Shown here piece by piece: positions 1 to 6,685 of a DNA stretch of 64,000 nucleotides. A model generated the notes under the pieces. The model had not been told where the DNA came from and ran no database searches. It was given only the letters and a program-made list of their open reading frames with translations. The translations under genes and the position numbers were made by a program. Source of the DNA: Sandaracinus amylolyticus (GTDB lineage: Bacteria > Myxococcota_A > Polyangia > Polyangiales > Sandaracinaceae); assembly GCF_000737325.1 (NCBI RefSeq), contig NZ_CP011125.1, positions 3,410,001 to 3,474,000 of the forward strand, read 5' to 3'. Each line of letters opens with the position of its first letter. Position 1 is the first letter of the stretch.

Positions 1-390
1 GATCCGAAGGGCGCGCCGCGCGCGCTGCACGTCGACGACGCGCTCGCGGTGACCGAGTGGAGCGCGCCGCGCGGCGATGCGTTCCTCGCGCGGGCGCGTC
101 ATCGCGCGGGCGCGCCGGATCGTGCGGGCGCAGCGCGCCTCGAAGCGCTCGCGGGCGCGCGTGACGCCGCGCTGGAGTCGGACGCGCTCGAGGTCTGGCG
201 CGCCTCGGGCACCGGCGCGCTCGCGCTGCCGCCGCACGACGCGCTGCGCTCGATCACCGTGCTCGCGGGCCGCGTCGAGATCGGTGAGCTCGAGATCGTG
301 CAGGGGCGCAGCGCCGCGCTCCCCGCGACGCGCGACGTGCAGCCCATCGTGCTCGACGGCGCGTGCGCGATCCTCGCGTCCGCGCGCTGA
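1..390 (+). CDS. manA: Mannose-6-phosphate isomerase, class I (C-terminal part)
   Basis: This is the end of a gene that starts before the window; the frame is open from base 1 to the TGA at 388-390 and gives 129 residues. The first residues read DPKGAPRALHVDDAL, which matches the conserved C-terminal stretch of type I phosphomannose isomerases (a G-x-PR-x-LH-x-x-x-AL pattern). The rest is a small beta-rich cupin-like end. The enzyme interconverts mannose-6-phosphate and fructose-6-phosphate in the cytoplasm, feeding GDP-mannose and glycan synthesis. The metal-binding half lies outside the window, so activity cannot be judged. Confidence 0.75.
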   Translation, partial: DPKGAPRALHVDDALAVTEWSAPRGDAFLARARHRAGAPDRAGAARLEALAGARDAALESDALEVWRASGTGALALPPHDALRSITVLAGRVEIGELEIVQGRSAALPATRDVQPIVLDGACAILASAR

Positions 391-436
391 GCGAGAATCT
401 CTCGACGGCGCCCCATCTGATCTAGGCTCGTCGCGG

Positions 437-1078
437 ATGCCGCGCGGGTTCTGGAAGGGGCTGCTCAAGGTGCTCGCGTTCTTCGCCGTGATCGGCGGGA
501 TCGCGATCGCGGTGCTGCGCGTGTGGTTCGTCGACGTGGTGACCGTGCGGCACAACGGGATGGCGCCCACGATGATCCTCGGCGATCGCGTGCTCGTGTG
601 GCGCGACGCGCGGCTCGAGCGCGACGACATCGCGCTCTGCCGTCACCCGCAGGATGATCCCGCGCGCTGGGTGATCGGGCGCGTCGCGGTGATGCCCGGC
701 GGCGAGATCGCGGCGGAGCGCGGACAGCTGCGGCTCGGTCGCGATCGCGTGACCCACGACGTGCGCGGTCAGGTGCGGTTCACCGACGGAGAGACGCGGC
801 ACACGTTCACGATGTCGTGGGGCACCGAGGAGTTCGACGACTACGAGGAGCACCTCTTCTTCGATCGCGCCGATCGCCCGTTCGCGCTGCGCGCGATGAC
901 GCGGATCAACGGGCTCTACCTGCTCGGCGACAACCGCGCGCACCTCGGCGAGGACAGCCGCACGTTCGGCCCGGTGCAGGCGAGCGGATGCCGCGGCGAG
1001 GTCTTCATGCGGCTCACGGCGGCGGAGGGCGGTCTGCCCGACGAGATCCCCCACGGCGCGCTCGACATCCTCGACTGA
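437..1078 (+). CDS. Signal peptidase I (S26)-like protein lacking the Ser/Lys dyad
   Basis: The 213-residue protein has an N-terminal membrane anchor (residues about 10-32), then the order of boxes found in type I signal peptidases. Box B reads HNGMAPTMILGDRVLV, so the serine of the S-M-x-P-T motif is Gly41. Box D reads IGRVAVMPGG, so the general-base lysine of the KR-V-x-G-x-PG motif is Gly81. Box E (GDNR at 164-167, then EDSRTFG) is intact. The fold is therefore expected but not the normal catalytic mechanism. The ATG at 437 is chosen because it begins the anchor; longer readings overlap manA and add only Arg-rich shadow sequence. The YbjN-like gene follows after 22 bp. It is best read as a pseudo-protease or as an enzyme with a changed mechanism. 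Confidence 0.8.
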   Translation: MPRGFWKGLLKVLAFFAVIGGIAIAVLRVWFVDVVTVRHNGMAPTMILGDRVLVWRDARLERDDIALCRHPQDDPARWVIGRVAVMPGGEIAAERGQLRLGRDRVTHDVRGQVRFTDGETRHTFTMSWGTEEFDDYEEHLFFDRADRPFALRAMTRINGLYLLGDNRAHLGEDSRTFGPVQASGCRGEVFMRLTAAEGGLPDEIPHGALDILD

Positions 1079-1100
1079 TCGTGAGATTCCAGGCCGCATC

Positions 1101-1682
1101 ATGACGATGCGGAACCGTGTGCTCGGGATCGCGATGCTCCTCCTCGGCGTCGCGGTCGGCAGGCTCGTGGACGTGGTGCCGGCGCTCGCGCAGGAGGGCA
1201 CCGAAGAGGCGCCCGCGCGCGCGACCGAGACGGTGCCCGAGGGGCAGCCGCGGTACCTCGCCGCGATGCGCACCGAGCTCGAGCACATGGGCATCGAGGG
1301 CTTCGCGTGCAACGCGACCGACGCGCAGCGCGCGACGTGCGAGCTCACCCAGCGCGGCCCGAGCTCGCAGCGCGAGTTCCGCATCCGCACGGCGTACAGC
1401 GACCGCACCGACACCGTGTACGTCTACGTCGAGCGCTTCCTCGTGGCGCCCCAGGACGCGCCGACGACCGACGCGGTGATGCGCCGGCTGATGGAGCTCA
1501 ACTGGCAGATGCTGCTCGGCAAGCTCGAGTGGGATCCCAGCGACGGCGAGGTGCGCCTCGCGATGGTGCTCAACACCGACTCGAACTTCGATCGCCGCGC
1601 GTTCCGCAGCGCGATCCGCGGGATCGTGCAGCTCGCGGATCGCTACTGGAGCGAGCTCGATCGGGTGCAGCGCGGCTCGTGA
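1101..1682 (+). CDS. Secreted YbjN-like domain protein
   Basis: The product has 193 residues. An N-terminal hydrophobic segment (about 7-24) ends in VVPALAQEG, a plausible signal peptide with an A-x-A cleavage site. The mature part resembles the YbjN/type III chaperone-like fold: an acidic helix (LAAMRTELEHMG), a short beta pair, then MRRLMELNWQMLLGKLEW, which is the typical helix and WQMLLGKLxxD motif of that family. The molecular role of YbjN proteins is poorly known. The gene is probably co-transcribed with the signal-peptidase-like gene upstream. A second ATG at 1107 is an equally possible start. Confidence 0.65.
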   Translation: MTMRNRVLGIAMLLLGVAVGRLVDVVPALAQEGTEEAPARATETVPEGQPRYLAAMRTELEHMGIEGFACNATDAQRATCELTQRGPSSQREFRIRTAYSDRTDTVYVYVERFLVAPQDAPTTDAVMRRLMELNWQMLLGKLEWDPSDGEVRLAMVLNTDSNFDRRAFRSAIRGIVQLADRYWSELDRVQRGS

Positions 1683-2487
1683 GAGGTCTCGGCGTGAGGC
1701 GGGGGGCGGTGGCTCCGACGCCCGGTGTGCTCGCGGGCTGCTCGACGCGCGCGTGAGAGCGTCGGGACGCGGTGGTCGCATCGCGGCGCGCGCGTTGCGC
1801 GTTGCCGCGATGCTCACGACCGTCCGTGGTCGGCCTCTGCGAGCCCCCCGCCCGGTACCGCGGTTCTGCCGCCTCGCTGGGAGGGGCTGGGATGGCTCGC
1901 GACGGGTCCGCGCTTCGCCGCGGCCCCGACGCTCGCGATTCGGGCTCTGCTGTCGCATTCGCCCGGACTGAACGGGCTCTGCCGTCGCATTCGCCTGGTG
2001 GCGGCAACGGCGCGCGCGAAGCGCGGGACGGCGCCGCTTGCTGCGTCCCTCGCTTCGGCGAGGGGCTCTCGCGCGTTCGGCACGGGTGTCGGGCGGTCGA
2101 TCGCCCGCGTCGGGCTCGCCGCGACCCGCGCGCGGTCGCGATGATTGCGCCTCGCGTGGGGCGCGCCGCGCGACGATCGCTGCGCGCCGCGGCTCGGAGA
2201 TCGGCGCGACCACCCTCGGGCGTTCGGTGCCCCGCATCGAGGGCTCGTGGTCCCCGCGGGACCGAGAGGGATCGAGCCGGGGGGTGAGCCCGAGGAGGCG
2301 GGGGATCATCGGGTCGATCGCGGGGGGTGTCATCGCGAGACCCGGGGGGTGCATCGCGCGACCCGGGGGGGCCGGTCGTCCGAGCCGGGGCCGCGGATGC
2401 GCGAGGGTGGGCGGGCCATCCCGCGATGCGGGGGCCATCTCGCCCGACCCGAATTCCGGGCGCTCCCGCTCGACGAGCGCGGCTCGA
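1683..2487. other. 805-bp intergenic region with degenerate repeats, no gene seen
   Basis: Several frames are open here because of the base composition, but none has a recognisable domain or consistent codon pattern. The stretch 1845-1937 is a diverged copy of a sequence at 51371-51471. A 22-bp direct repeat beginning GGGCTCTGC lies at 1942-1963 and 1974-1995. A second direct repeat built on CGGGGGGTG-ATCGCG lies at about 2321-2364. It separates a plus-strand and a minus-strand transcription unit that converge. Confidence 0.5.
1845..1937 (+). repeat. Dispersed intergenic repeat, copy A
   Basis: This stretch shares about 75-80% of positions by eye with 51371-51471. Common blocks are CGCCCGGTAC, CTGCCG-CTCGCT, GGCTCGCGA, CCGCGCTTCGCCGCGG and GACGCTCGCG. 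Both copies sit in long non-coding gaps and neither keeps a reading frame. Followed here by the 22-bp direct repeat at 1942-1995. Confidence 0.5.
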
Positions 2488-3384
2488 TCAGTCGGCGACG
2501 ACGCGCACTGGCACGTCGAGGTCGAACGTCCGCGCGTCGCTGGTCACCGGCGGGAGCGTGATCGCGCGCAGCGCGCCCGCGACGCACTCGGCCTCGGCGC
2601 TGTCGCCGACGTCGGAGATCGCAGGGCGGCTCTCGACCACGCGGCCGGTGCGCCCGTCGACGCGCACCCGCACCACGATGCGGCCCGTCGTCTCCGCGCC
2701 GCGCGCGATGCCGTCGCGATGACAGACCGCGAGCGCGCGCGCGACCTCGCCCGTGCCCGCGGCAACGACGCCCGTCTGCCACGGCTCGGGCACCGCGCCG
2801 CTCGGCGTGCTCGGCGTCCCGAGCGCGGCGCGCGGACCTTCGCCCGGCACGGCCTGGCGCTCGGCGTCGTCGCGCCACGCGCGATACCGCTCGGTGTCCT
2901 CGCGCGCGAGCACCGCGCCGTCCTCCGCGAGCAGCTCGACGTACCCGACGTCCATGCGGACCGTGCTCACCGCGTGTCGCGAGCGCAGCACGCACGAGGT
3001 GCGCTCCGGCTCGTCGAAGCCGAGGAAGAACCCGATGCGCAGCCGCGCCCCGCGCTGGCGCGCGGCCTCGAGCTCGTCGGCGCGCTCCGCCGTCGCGACC
3101 AGGCCGAGCGGCTCGAGGCGCGCCGGGTAGAGCTCCACGCGACCACCGAGCGCGCGGAAGTTGCGGCGCGACTCGATCGCGAGGAACCCGTCCTCGCTCA
3201 GCGTCCCGAACGTCCAGCCCGGCTCGACGTCGACCACGAGCAGCTCGCGCGCCGGGCGCGCCTGCGCGATGCGACAGGCGTCCTGCAGCGACTCGAGCGT
3301 CGCGACCGCGCGCTCCTGATCGGCGTGCGCGAGCGCGGGAGCGACCAACAAAGCGATGGTCCCGAGGGCGAGGGCGGAACGCAT
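2488..3384 (-). CDS. Secreted protein with AgmX/PglI-type (TonB-like) C-terminal domain
   Basis: The 298-residue product begins MRSALALGTIALLVAPALAHADQ, a signal peptide with an AHA cleavage site. Residues of the last third (from about 205) read ALAVCHRDG...GRIVVRVRVDGRTGRVVESRPAI...CVAGALRAI, the pattern of the AgmX/PglI C-terminal family of Myxococcota: a Cys near the start, a G-x-V-x-V-x-x-x-x-dG-x-V strand and a second Cys before the last helix. That domain was first described in gliding-motility proteins and is related to TonB C-terminal domains. The middle part has no known domain. The start is the first ATG that gives the signal peptide; sequence upstream is the hairpin repeat array. 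Confidence 0.65.
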   Translation of the reverse strand: MRSALALGTIALLVAPALAHADQERAVATLESLQDACRIAQARPARELLVVDVEPGWTFGTLSEDGFLAIESRRNFRALGGRVELYPARLEPLGLVATAERADELEAARQRGARLRIGFFLGFDEPERTSCVLRSRHAVSTVRMDVGYVELLAEDGAVLAREDTERYRAWRDDAERQAVPGEGPRAALGTPSTPSGAVPEPWQTGVVAAGTGEVARALAVCHRDGIARGAETTGRIVVRVRVDGRTGRVVESRPAISDVGDSAEAECVAGALRAITLPPVTSDARTFDLDVPVRVVAD

Positions 3385-3884
3385 GCGAGCCAAGCTGCCG
3401 TGCACGCGGAGGGGGGTCAACTCTTTGCGGGGAGTGCTCGTCCGCCGGTCCCGGACGGGAGCGCGCGGAGCGCGCGGACGGTAGGGACGGGCGGTCGAGC
3501 CGATGTTGGGCTCTGCGGGGAGTGCTCGTCCGCCGGTCCCGGACGGGAGCGCGCGAAGCGCGCGGACGGTAGGGACGGGCGGTCGAGCCGATGTTGAGCT
3601 CTGCGGGGAGTGCTCGTCCGCCGGTCCCGGACGGGAGCGCGCGGAGCGCGCGGACGGTAGGGACGGGCGGTCGAGCCGATGTTGAGCTCTGCGGGGAGTG
3701 CTCGTCCGCCGGTCCCGGACGGGAGCGCGCGGAGCGCGCGGACGGTAGGGACGGGCGGTCGAGCCGATGTGTTGCCTTTGCTGGAGTGCTCGTCCCGCGT
3801 CCCCATGTGCGGGAGGAGAGCCTACGCACGCACCCACCCGGAGCGCGCTTGGCGCACAAAACCGTCCGCGGTACACCCGCGGCC
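3385..3884. other. Divergent 500-bp intergenic region holding a repeat array
   Basis: This gap lies between the 5' ends of two divergent genes for exported proteins. About 350 bp of it is the four-unit 88-bp array (3423-3774). Promoters for both genes must lie in or next to the array, but none is recognisable in this GC-rich sequence. Open frames across the array are by-products of the repeat and are not genes. Confidence 0.6.
3423..3774 (+). repeat. Tandem long-hairpin repeat array, 4 x 88 bp
   Basis: Four units begin at 3423, 3511, 3599 and 3687, exactly 88 bp apart and nearly identical (for example GGAGCG versus GAAGCG in unit 2). Each contains GAGTGCTCG near its start and a core GACGGGAGCGCGCG-gag-CGCGCGGACGG. 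Each unit can fold into one long hairpin: GCTCG pairs with CGAGC, CCGCC with GGCGG, GTCCC with GGGAC, with GCGCGC/GCGCGC at the tip. The end degenerates at GTGTTGCCTTTG. Related single or multiple units occur at 15508, 20181, 24089 and 54124. Confidence 0.9.
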
Positions 3885-4757
3885 ATGCGCTGCCGTACCG
3901 CTCTTCTCGTGCTCTCCGTCCTGTCCGCGCTCGCAGGCTGCACCGACCGTGGTGGTGGTGACCCACTGTCGCCCTTCGACGCGGGCTCGTTCGACGCCGG
4001 GAGCACGACCACGCCGGACAGCGGTCCGCGCCCCGACGGCGGTCCGCGCCTCGACGACGTGCTCGTCTACGCGCACTCGGCGGACACGCTCTTCACGTTC
4101 TCGCCGTACACCGAGACCGTCGAGACGGTGGGCCGCTTCACGCTCGCGGGCGGGGGCAACGCGCCCGACATGATCGACCTCGCGGTGAACGCCGACGGCG
4201 ACGTGTACACGGCGGGCTACGACACGCTGTTCCAGATCGACCCCGAGACCGCGGTGGCGACGCCGGTGGGCGACTTCGACGTCGACGGCGAGCGCTTCTT
4301 CGCGCTCACGTTCGTCGCGGCGGGCACGCTCGGCGCGGCGGAGACGATGATCGGCGCGACGAACGCCGGCGCGTACTACGAGATCGACGTGCGCGACGCG
4401 AGCGCGGAGCTGCTCGGCACGTACCCGGACGAGTGGCTGTCGAGCGGCGACCTCGTCTCGATCGAGGGCCTCGGCACGTACGCGACGCTGAAGCGCGAGG
4501 ACGAGCCGACCGACGTGCTCGCGCGCATCGACTTCCTGCCGAGCGGCGAGAGCCGCGTGACGGTGCTCGGCTCGACGGGCTACACGCAGCTCTTCGGGCT
4601 CGGGTACTGGGGCCGCGTGCTCTACGGCTTCTCGAACGACGGCGAGCTCGTCGAGATCGATCGCACGACCGGCGAGGGCCACATCGCGACGGCCGCGACC
4701 GGCACCGACGAGTTCTGGGGCGCGGGCGTCACGACGAAGGTGCCGTTCCTCGAGTGA
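3885..4757 (+). CDS. Lipoprotein, beta-propeller-like, unknown function
   Basis: The 290-residue product has a lipoprotein signal peptide ending SALAGC (Cys19), then an Asp/Ser/Thr/Pro-rich linker (about 20-50). The rest repeats a pattern such as DVLVYAHSADTLFTFSP, ADGDVYTAGYDTLFQIDPET and GELVEIDRTTGEGH, meaning 'label, value, time' blades typical of quinoprotein/SMP-30-like beta-propellers. No catalytic motif is visible. It is probably an outer-membrane-anchored surface protein. Its 3' end overlaps the convergent thiE by 29 bp. The start at 3885 is fixed by the lipobox. Confidence 0.6.
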   Translation: MRCRTALLVLSVLSALAGCTDRGGGDPLSPFDAGSFDAGSTTTPDSGPRPDGGPRLDDVLVYAHSADTLFTFSPYTETVETVGRFTLAGGGNAPDMIDLAVNADGDVYTAGYDTLFQIDPETAVATPVGDFDVDGERFFALTFVAAGTLGAAETMIGATNAGAYYEIDVRDASAELLGTYPDEWLSSGDLVSIEGLGTYATLKREDEPTDVLARIDFLPSGESRVTVLGSTGYTQLFGLGYWGRVLYGFSNDGELVEIDRTTGEGHIATAATGTDEFWGAGVTTKVPFLE

Positions 4758-5364
4758 TCCGCGCGGCGTCGATCGCGCCGAGCATCGCGCGCATCGCGCC
4801 GACGGGATCGGGCGCGGCGAGCACGGCGCGGATCACGGCGACGCCGTGCGCACCGGCGAGCACGGCGTCGGCGGCGCGCGCGGCGTCGATGCCGCCGAGC
4901 GCGAGCACCGGGACGCGGGTGGTGCGCACCATCGACGCGAAGCGCTGCGCGCCGAGCGCGTCGCCCTTGCCCGGCACGTCGGCGAAGGGCCCGAGCACGA
5001 CGTAGTCGGCGCCGGCGCGCCGCGCGAGGCCGGCCTCGTCGTGGCACGACGCGCCGATGATCGCGCGCTCGCCGAGCACGACGCGCGCGTCGTGGACCTC
5101 GAGCCCGCGCTCCTTGAGGTGCGCTCCGTCGGCATCGACCGCGCGCGCGACGTCGGCGCGATCGTTGACGAGGAGCGGCACGCCGTGGGCGCGCGTGACG
5201 TCGCGCAGCGAGCGCGCGAGCATCGCGAGCTCGGCCGCGCCGGCGCGCACGTCGCGCACCTGCAGCGCGACGCGGCCGCGCGGTGCGTGCTCGATCACCG
5301 CGACCGCCGCGTCGCGCCAGCCTGCGATCGACGGGTCGGTGATCAGCAGGAGATCGAACGTCAC
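4729..5364 (-). CDS. thiE: Thiamine-phosphate synthase
   Basis: The 211-residue protein matches ThiE. It begins TFDLLLITDP, has VNDRADVARAVDADGAHL (the family's NDR..A..v.AdGvHL motif), GASCHDEAGLARRAGADYVVLGPF, and the phosphate-binding end LALGGIDAARAADAVLAGAHGVAVIRAV. It joins HMP-pyrophosphate and thiazole phosphate to make thiamine phosphate. The start is GTG at 5364, whose bases overlap the stop of the upstream lipoprotein gene (GTGA). Longer readings add only Arg-rich shadow sequence. It is last in the thiS-thiG-lipoprotein-thiE run. Confidence 0.85.
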   Translation of the reverse strand: MTFDLLLITDPSIAGWRDAAVAVIEHAPRGRVALQVRDVRAGAAELAMLARSLRDVTRAHGVPLLVNDRADVARAVDADGAHLKERGLEVHDARVVLGERAIIGASCHDEAGLARRAGADYVVLGPFADVPGKGDALGAQRFASMVRTTRVPVLALGGIDAARAADAVLAGAHGVAVIRAVLAAPDPVGAMRAMLGAIDAARITRGTAPSS

Positions 5365-5624
5365 GGCGCGCCCGTGCTCGCTTCGTCCTGCTCGAGCCAC
5401 ATCCGGGCGCGCCCGGCCTCGCGCGAGTCGGGGTAGCGCTCGACCAGGTGACGAAGCGTGGTGCGGCGCGCGCCCTCGTCGCCCTCTTCGCCGAAGCGCT
5501 CGGCGAGCCCGAGCAGCGCCTCTTCGGGCGAGTCCTCGCGGCGGCGATCGGGATCGGGCGCCGAGCCGCACTGCAGCGGCGCGAACGCGAACGACGCCGC
5601 GAGCACGACCGCGAGCGCGCGCAT
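5361..5624 (-). CDS. Small lipoprotein inside the thiamine operon
   Basis: The 87-residue product starts with a short signal sequence ending in PLQC (Cys19), so it may be lipidated. The mature part is charged and helical (SPEEALLGLAERFGEEGDEG...LRHLVERYPDSREAGRARMWLEQ), with the look of one TPR-like helical repeat (tol-pal YbgF style). Its ATG overlaps the thiG stop (ATGA) and its TGA overlaps the thiE GTG, so it is translationally tied to both. I do not recognise a family; no link to thiamine chemistry is visible in the sequence. Confidence 0.65.
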   Translation of the reverse strand: MRALAVVLAASFAFAPLQCGSAPDPDRRREDSPEEALLGLAERFGEEGDEGARRTTLRHLVERYPDSREAGRARMWLEQDEASTGAP

Positions 5625-6442
5625 CAGCTCTTGGTGCTGCCGATCACGCCCTCGAGCGGGCTCGACGCCGTCGCGTAGAGGCGCTTGGGGATGCGGCCCG
5701 CGAGGTACGCGTCGCGCCCCGCCTCGACCGCGAGCTTCATCGCGCGCGCCATGCGCACCGGCTCGCGCGCGCCGGCGATCGCGGTGTTCATGAGCACGCC
5801 GTGGCAGCCCATCTCCATCGCGATCGCGGCGTCGGACGCGGTGCCGACGCCGGCGTCGACGATCACCGGCACCTTCGCGTGCTCGAGGATGATCTCGAGG
5901 TTGTACGGGTTGCGGATGCCCAGCCCGCTGCCGATCGGCGCGGCGAGCGGCATCACCGCGGCGCACCCGATGTCCTCGAGCTTCTTGCACGAGATCGGGT
6001 CGTCCGTGATGTACGGCAGCACCGTGAAGCCTTCCTTCACGAGCACGCGCGCCGCCTCGAGCGTCGCGACCACGTCGGGGAAGAGCGTCTTGGGGTCGCC
6101 GATCACCTCGAGCTTCACGAGGTCGGTGCCGAGCATCTCGCGCGCGAGGCGCGCCGTGCGCAGCGCGTCCTCGGTGCTGTAGCAGCCCGCGGTGTTCGGC
6201 AGGATCGCGTAGCCGCTCGAGACGAGGTGCCCGACGATCGAACCCTCACCTGCAGCCCCAGGACGCAGCGCGCCGAGATCGACGCGGCGCACCGCGAGGG
6301 TCACGACCTCCGCGCCCGACGCGGCGAGCGCCTCGCGCGTCTCCTGCGCGTCGCGGTACTTGCCCGTCCCGACGAAGAGCCGCGAGCGGAACGAGTAGCG
6401 TCCGACGGCGATCCGATCTTCCTGCGGCGCTTCCACGATCAT
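5624..6442 (-). CDS. thiG: Thiazole synthase
   Basis: The 272-residue protein matches ThiG along its whole length. It has GTGKYRD near residue 25, [34 protein letters not shown], the Schiff-base lysine region [16 protein letters not shown] (Lys110), and the phosphate-binding [30 protein letters not shown]. It condenses deoxyxylulose phosphate, dehydroglycine and ThiS-thiocarboxylate to the thiazole. The ATG at 6442 overlaps the thiS stop. No thiO, thiH or thiF is in the window, so the glycine-oxidising and ThiS-adenylating partners must be elsewhere. Confidence 0.93.
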   Translation of the reverse strand: MIVEAPQEDRIAVGRYSFRSRLFVGTGKYRDAQETREALAASGAEVVTLAVRRVDLGALRPGAAGEGSIVGHLVSSGYAILPNTAGCYSTEDALRTARLAREMLGTDLVKLEVIGDPKTLFPDVVATLEAARVLVKEGFTVLPYITDDPISCKKLEDIGCAAVMPLAAPIGSGLGIRNPYNLEIILEHAKVPVIVDAGVGTASDAAIAMEMGCHGVLMNTAIAGAREPVRMARAMKLAVEAGRDAYLAGRIPKRLYATASSPLEGVIGSTKS

Positions 6443-6639
6443 CCTCCACCGACGAAGTGGACGATCTCGAGCCGATCGCCCTCCGAGAGCCGCGCGCTGC
6501 CGTGCTCGGCGCGCGGCACGATCTCCTCGTTGCGCTCGACCGCGACCAGCTGATCTCCGAGCGCGAGCAGCACCAGCAGCTCGCGCACCGTGAGCCCGTC
6601 CGTGACGTCGCGCGGCTCGCCGTTCACCTCGATGCGCAT
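6439..6639 (-). CDS. thiS: Sulfur carrier protein ThiS
   Basis: The 66-residue protein is a small ubiquitin-fold sulfur carrier. It begins with the beta strand [11 protein letters not shown], followed by LTVRELL, and ends HFVGGG. The C-terminal glycine is the site adenylated and thiocarboxylated to supply sulfur to ThiG. Its stop overlaps the thiG start (ATGA). The upstream gap to the histidine kinase is only 46 bp and holds no TPP riboswitch that I can recognise. Confidence 0.88.
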   Translation of the reverse strand: MRIEVNGEPRDVTDGLTVRELLVLLALGDQLVAVERNEEIVPRAEHGSARLSEGDRLEIVHFVGGG

Positions 6640-6662
6640 CGCGCGGCGAATCTAGCACCAAC

Positions 6663-6681
6663 TCCCGGATCGAGACCGGGA
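6663..6681 (-). terminator. Short hairpin between histidine kinase and thiS
   Basis: TCCCGG and CCGGGA pair across a 7-nt loop just after the stop of the histidine kinase gene. There is no T-tract on the minus strand, so it may only weaken read-through from the kinase gene into the thiamine genes. Confidence 0.3.
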
Positions 6682-6685
6682 TCGC

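Noticed and set aside
1683-2487. Small genes in the long gap
   Set aside because: Open frames exist on both strands but have no ribosome site, no codon consistency and no recognisable domain; the region contains degenerate repeats.
4622-5047. Short Arg-rich frames over thiE
   Set aside because: They are frameshifted readings of thiE with no motifs.
6640-6685. TPP riboswitch before thiS
   Set aside because: Only 46 bp separate the histidine kinase and thiS, and no conserved riboswitch core (such as CUGAGA) is present.
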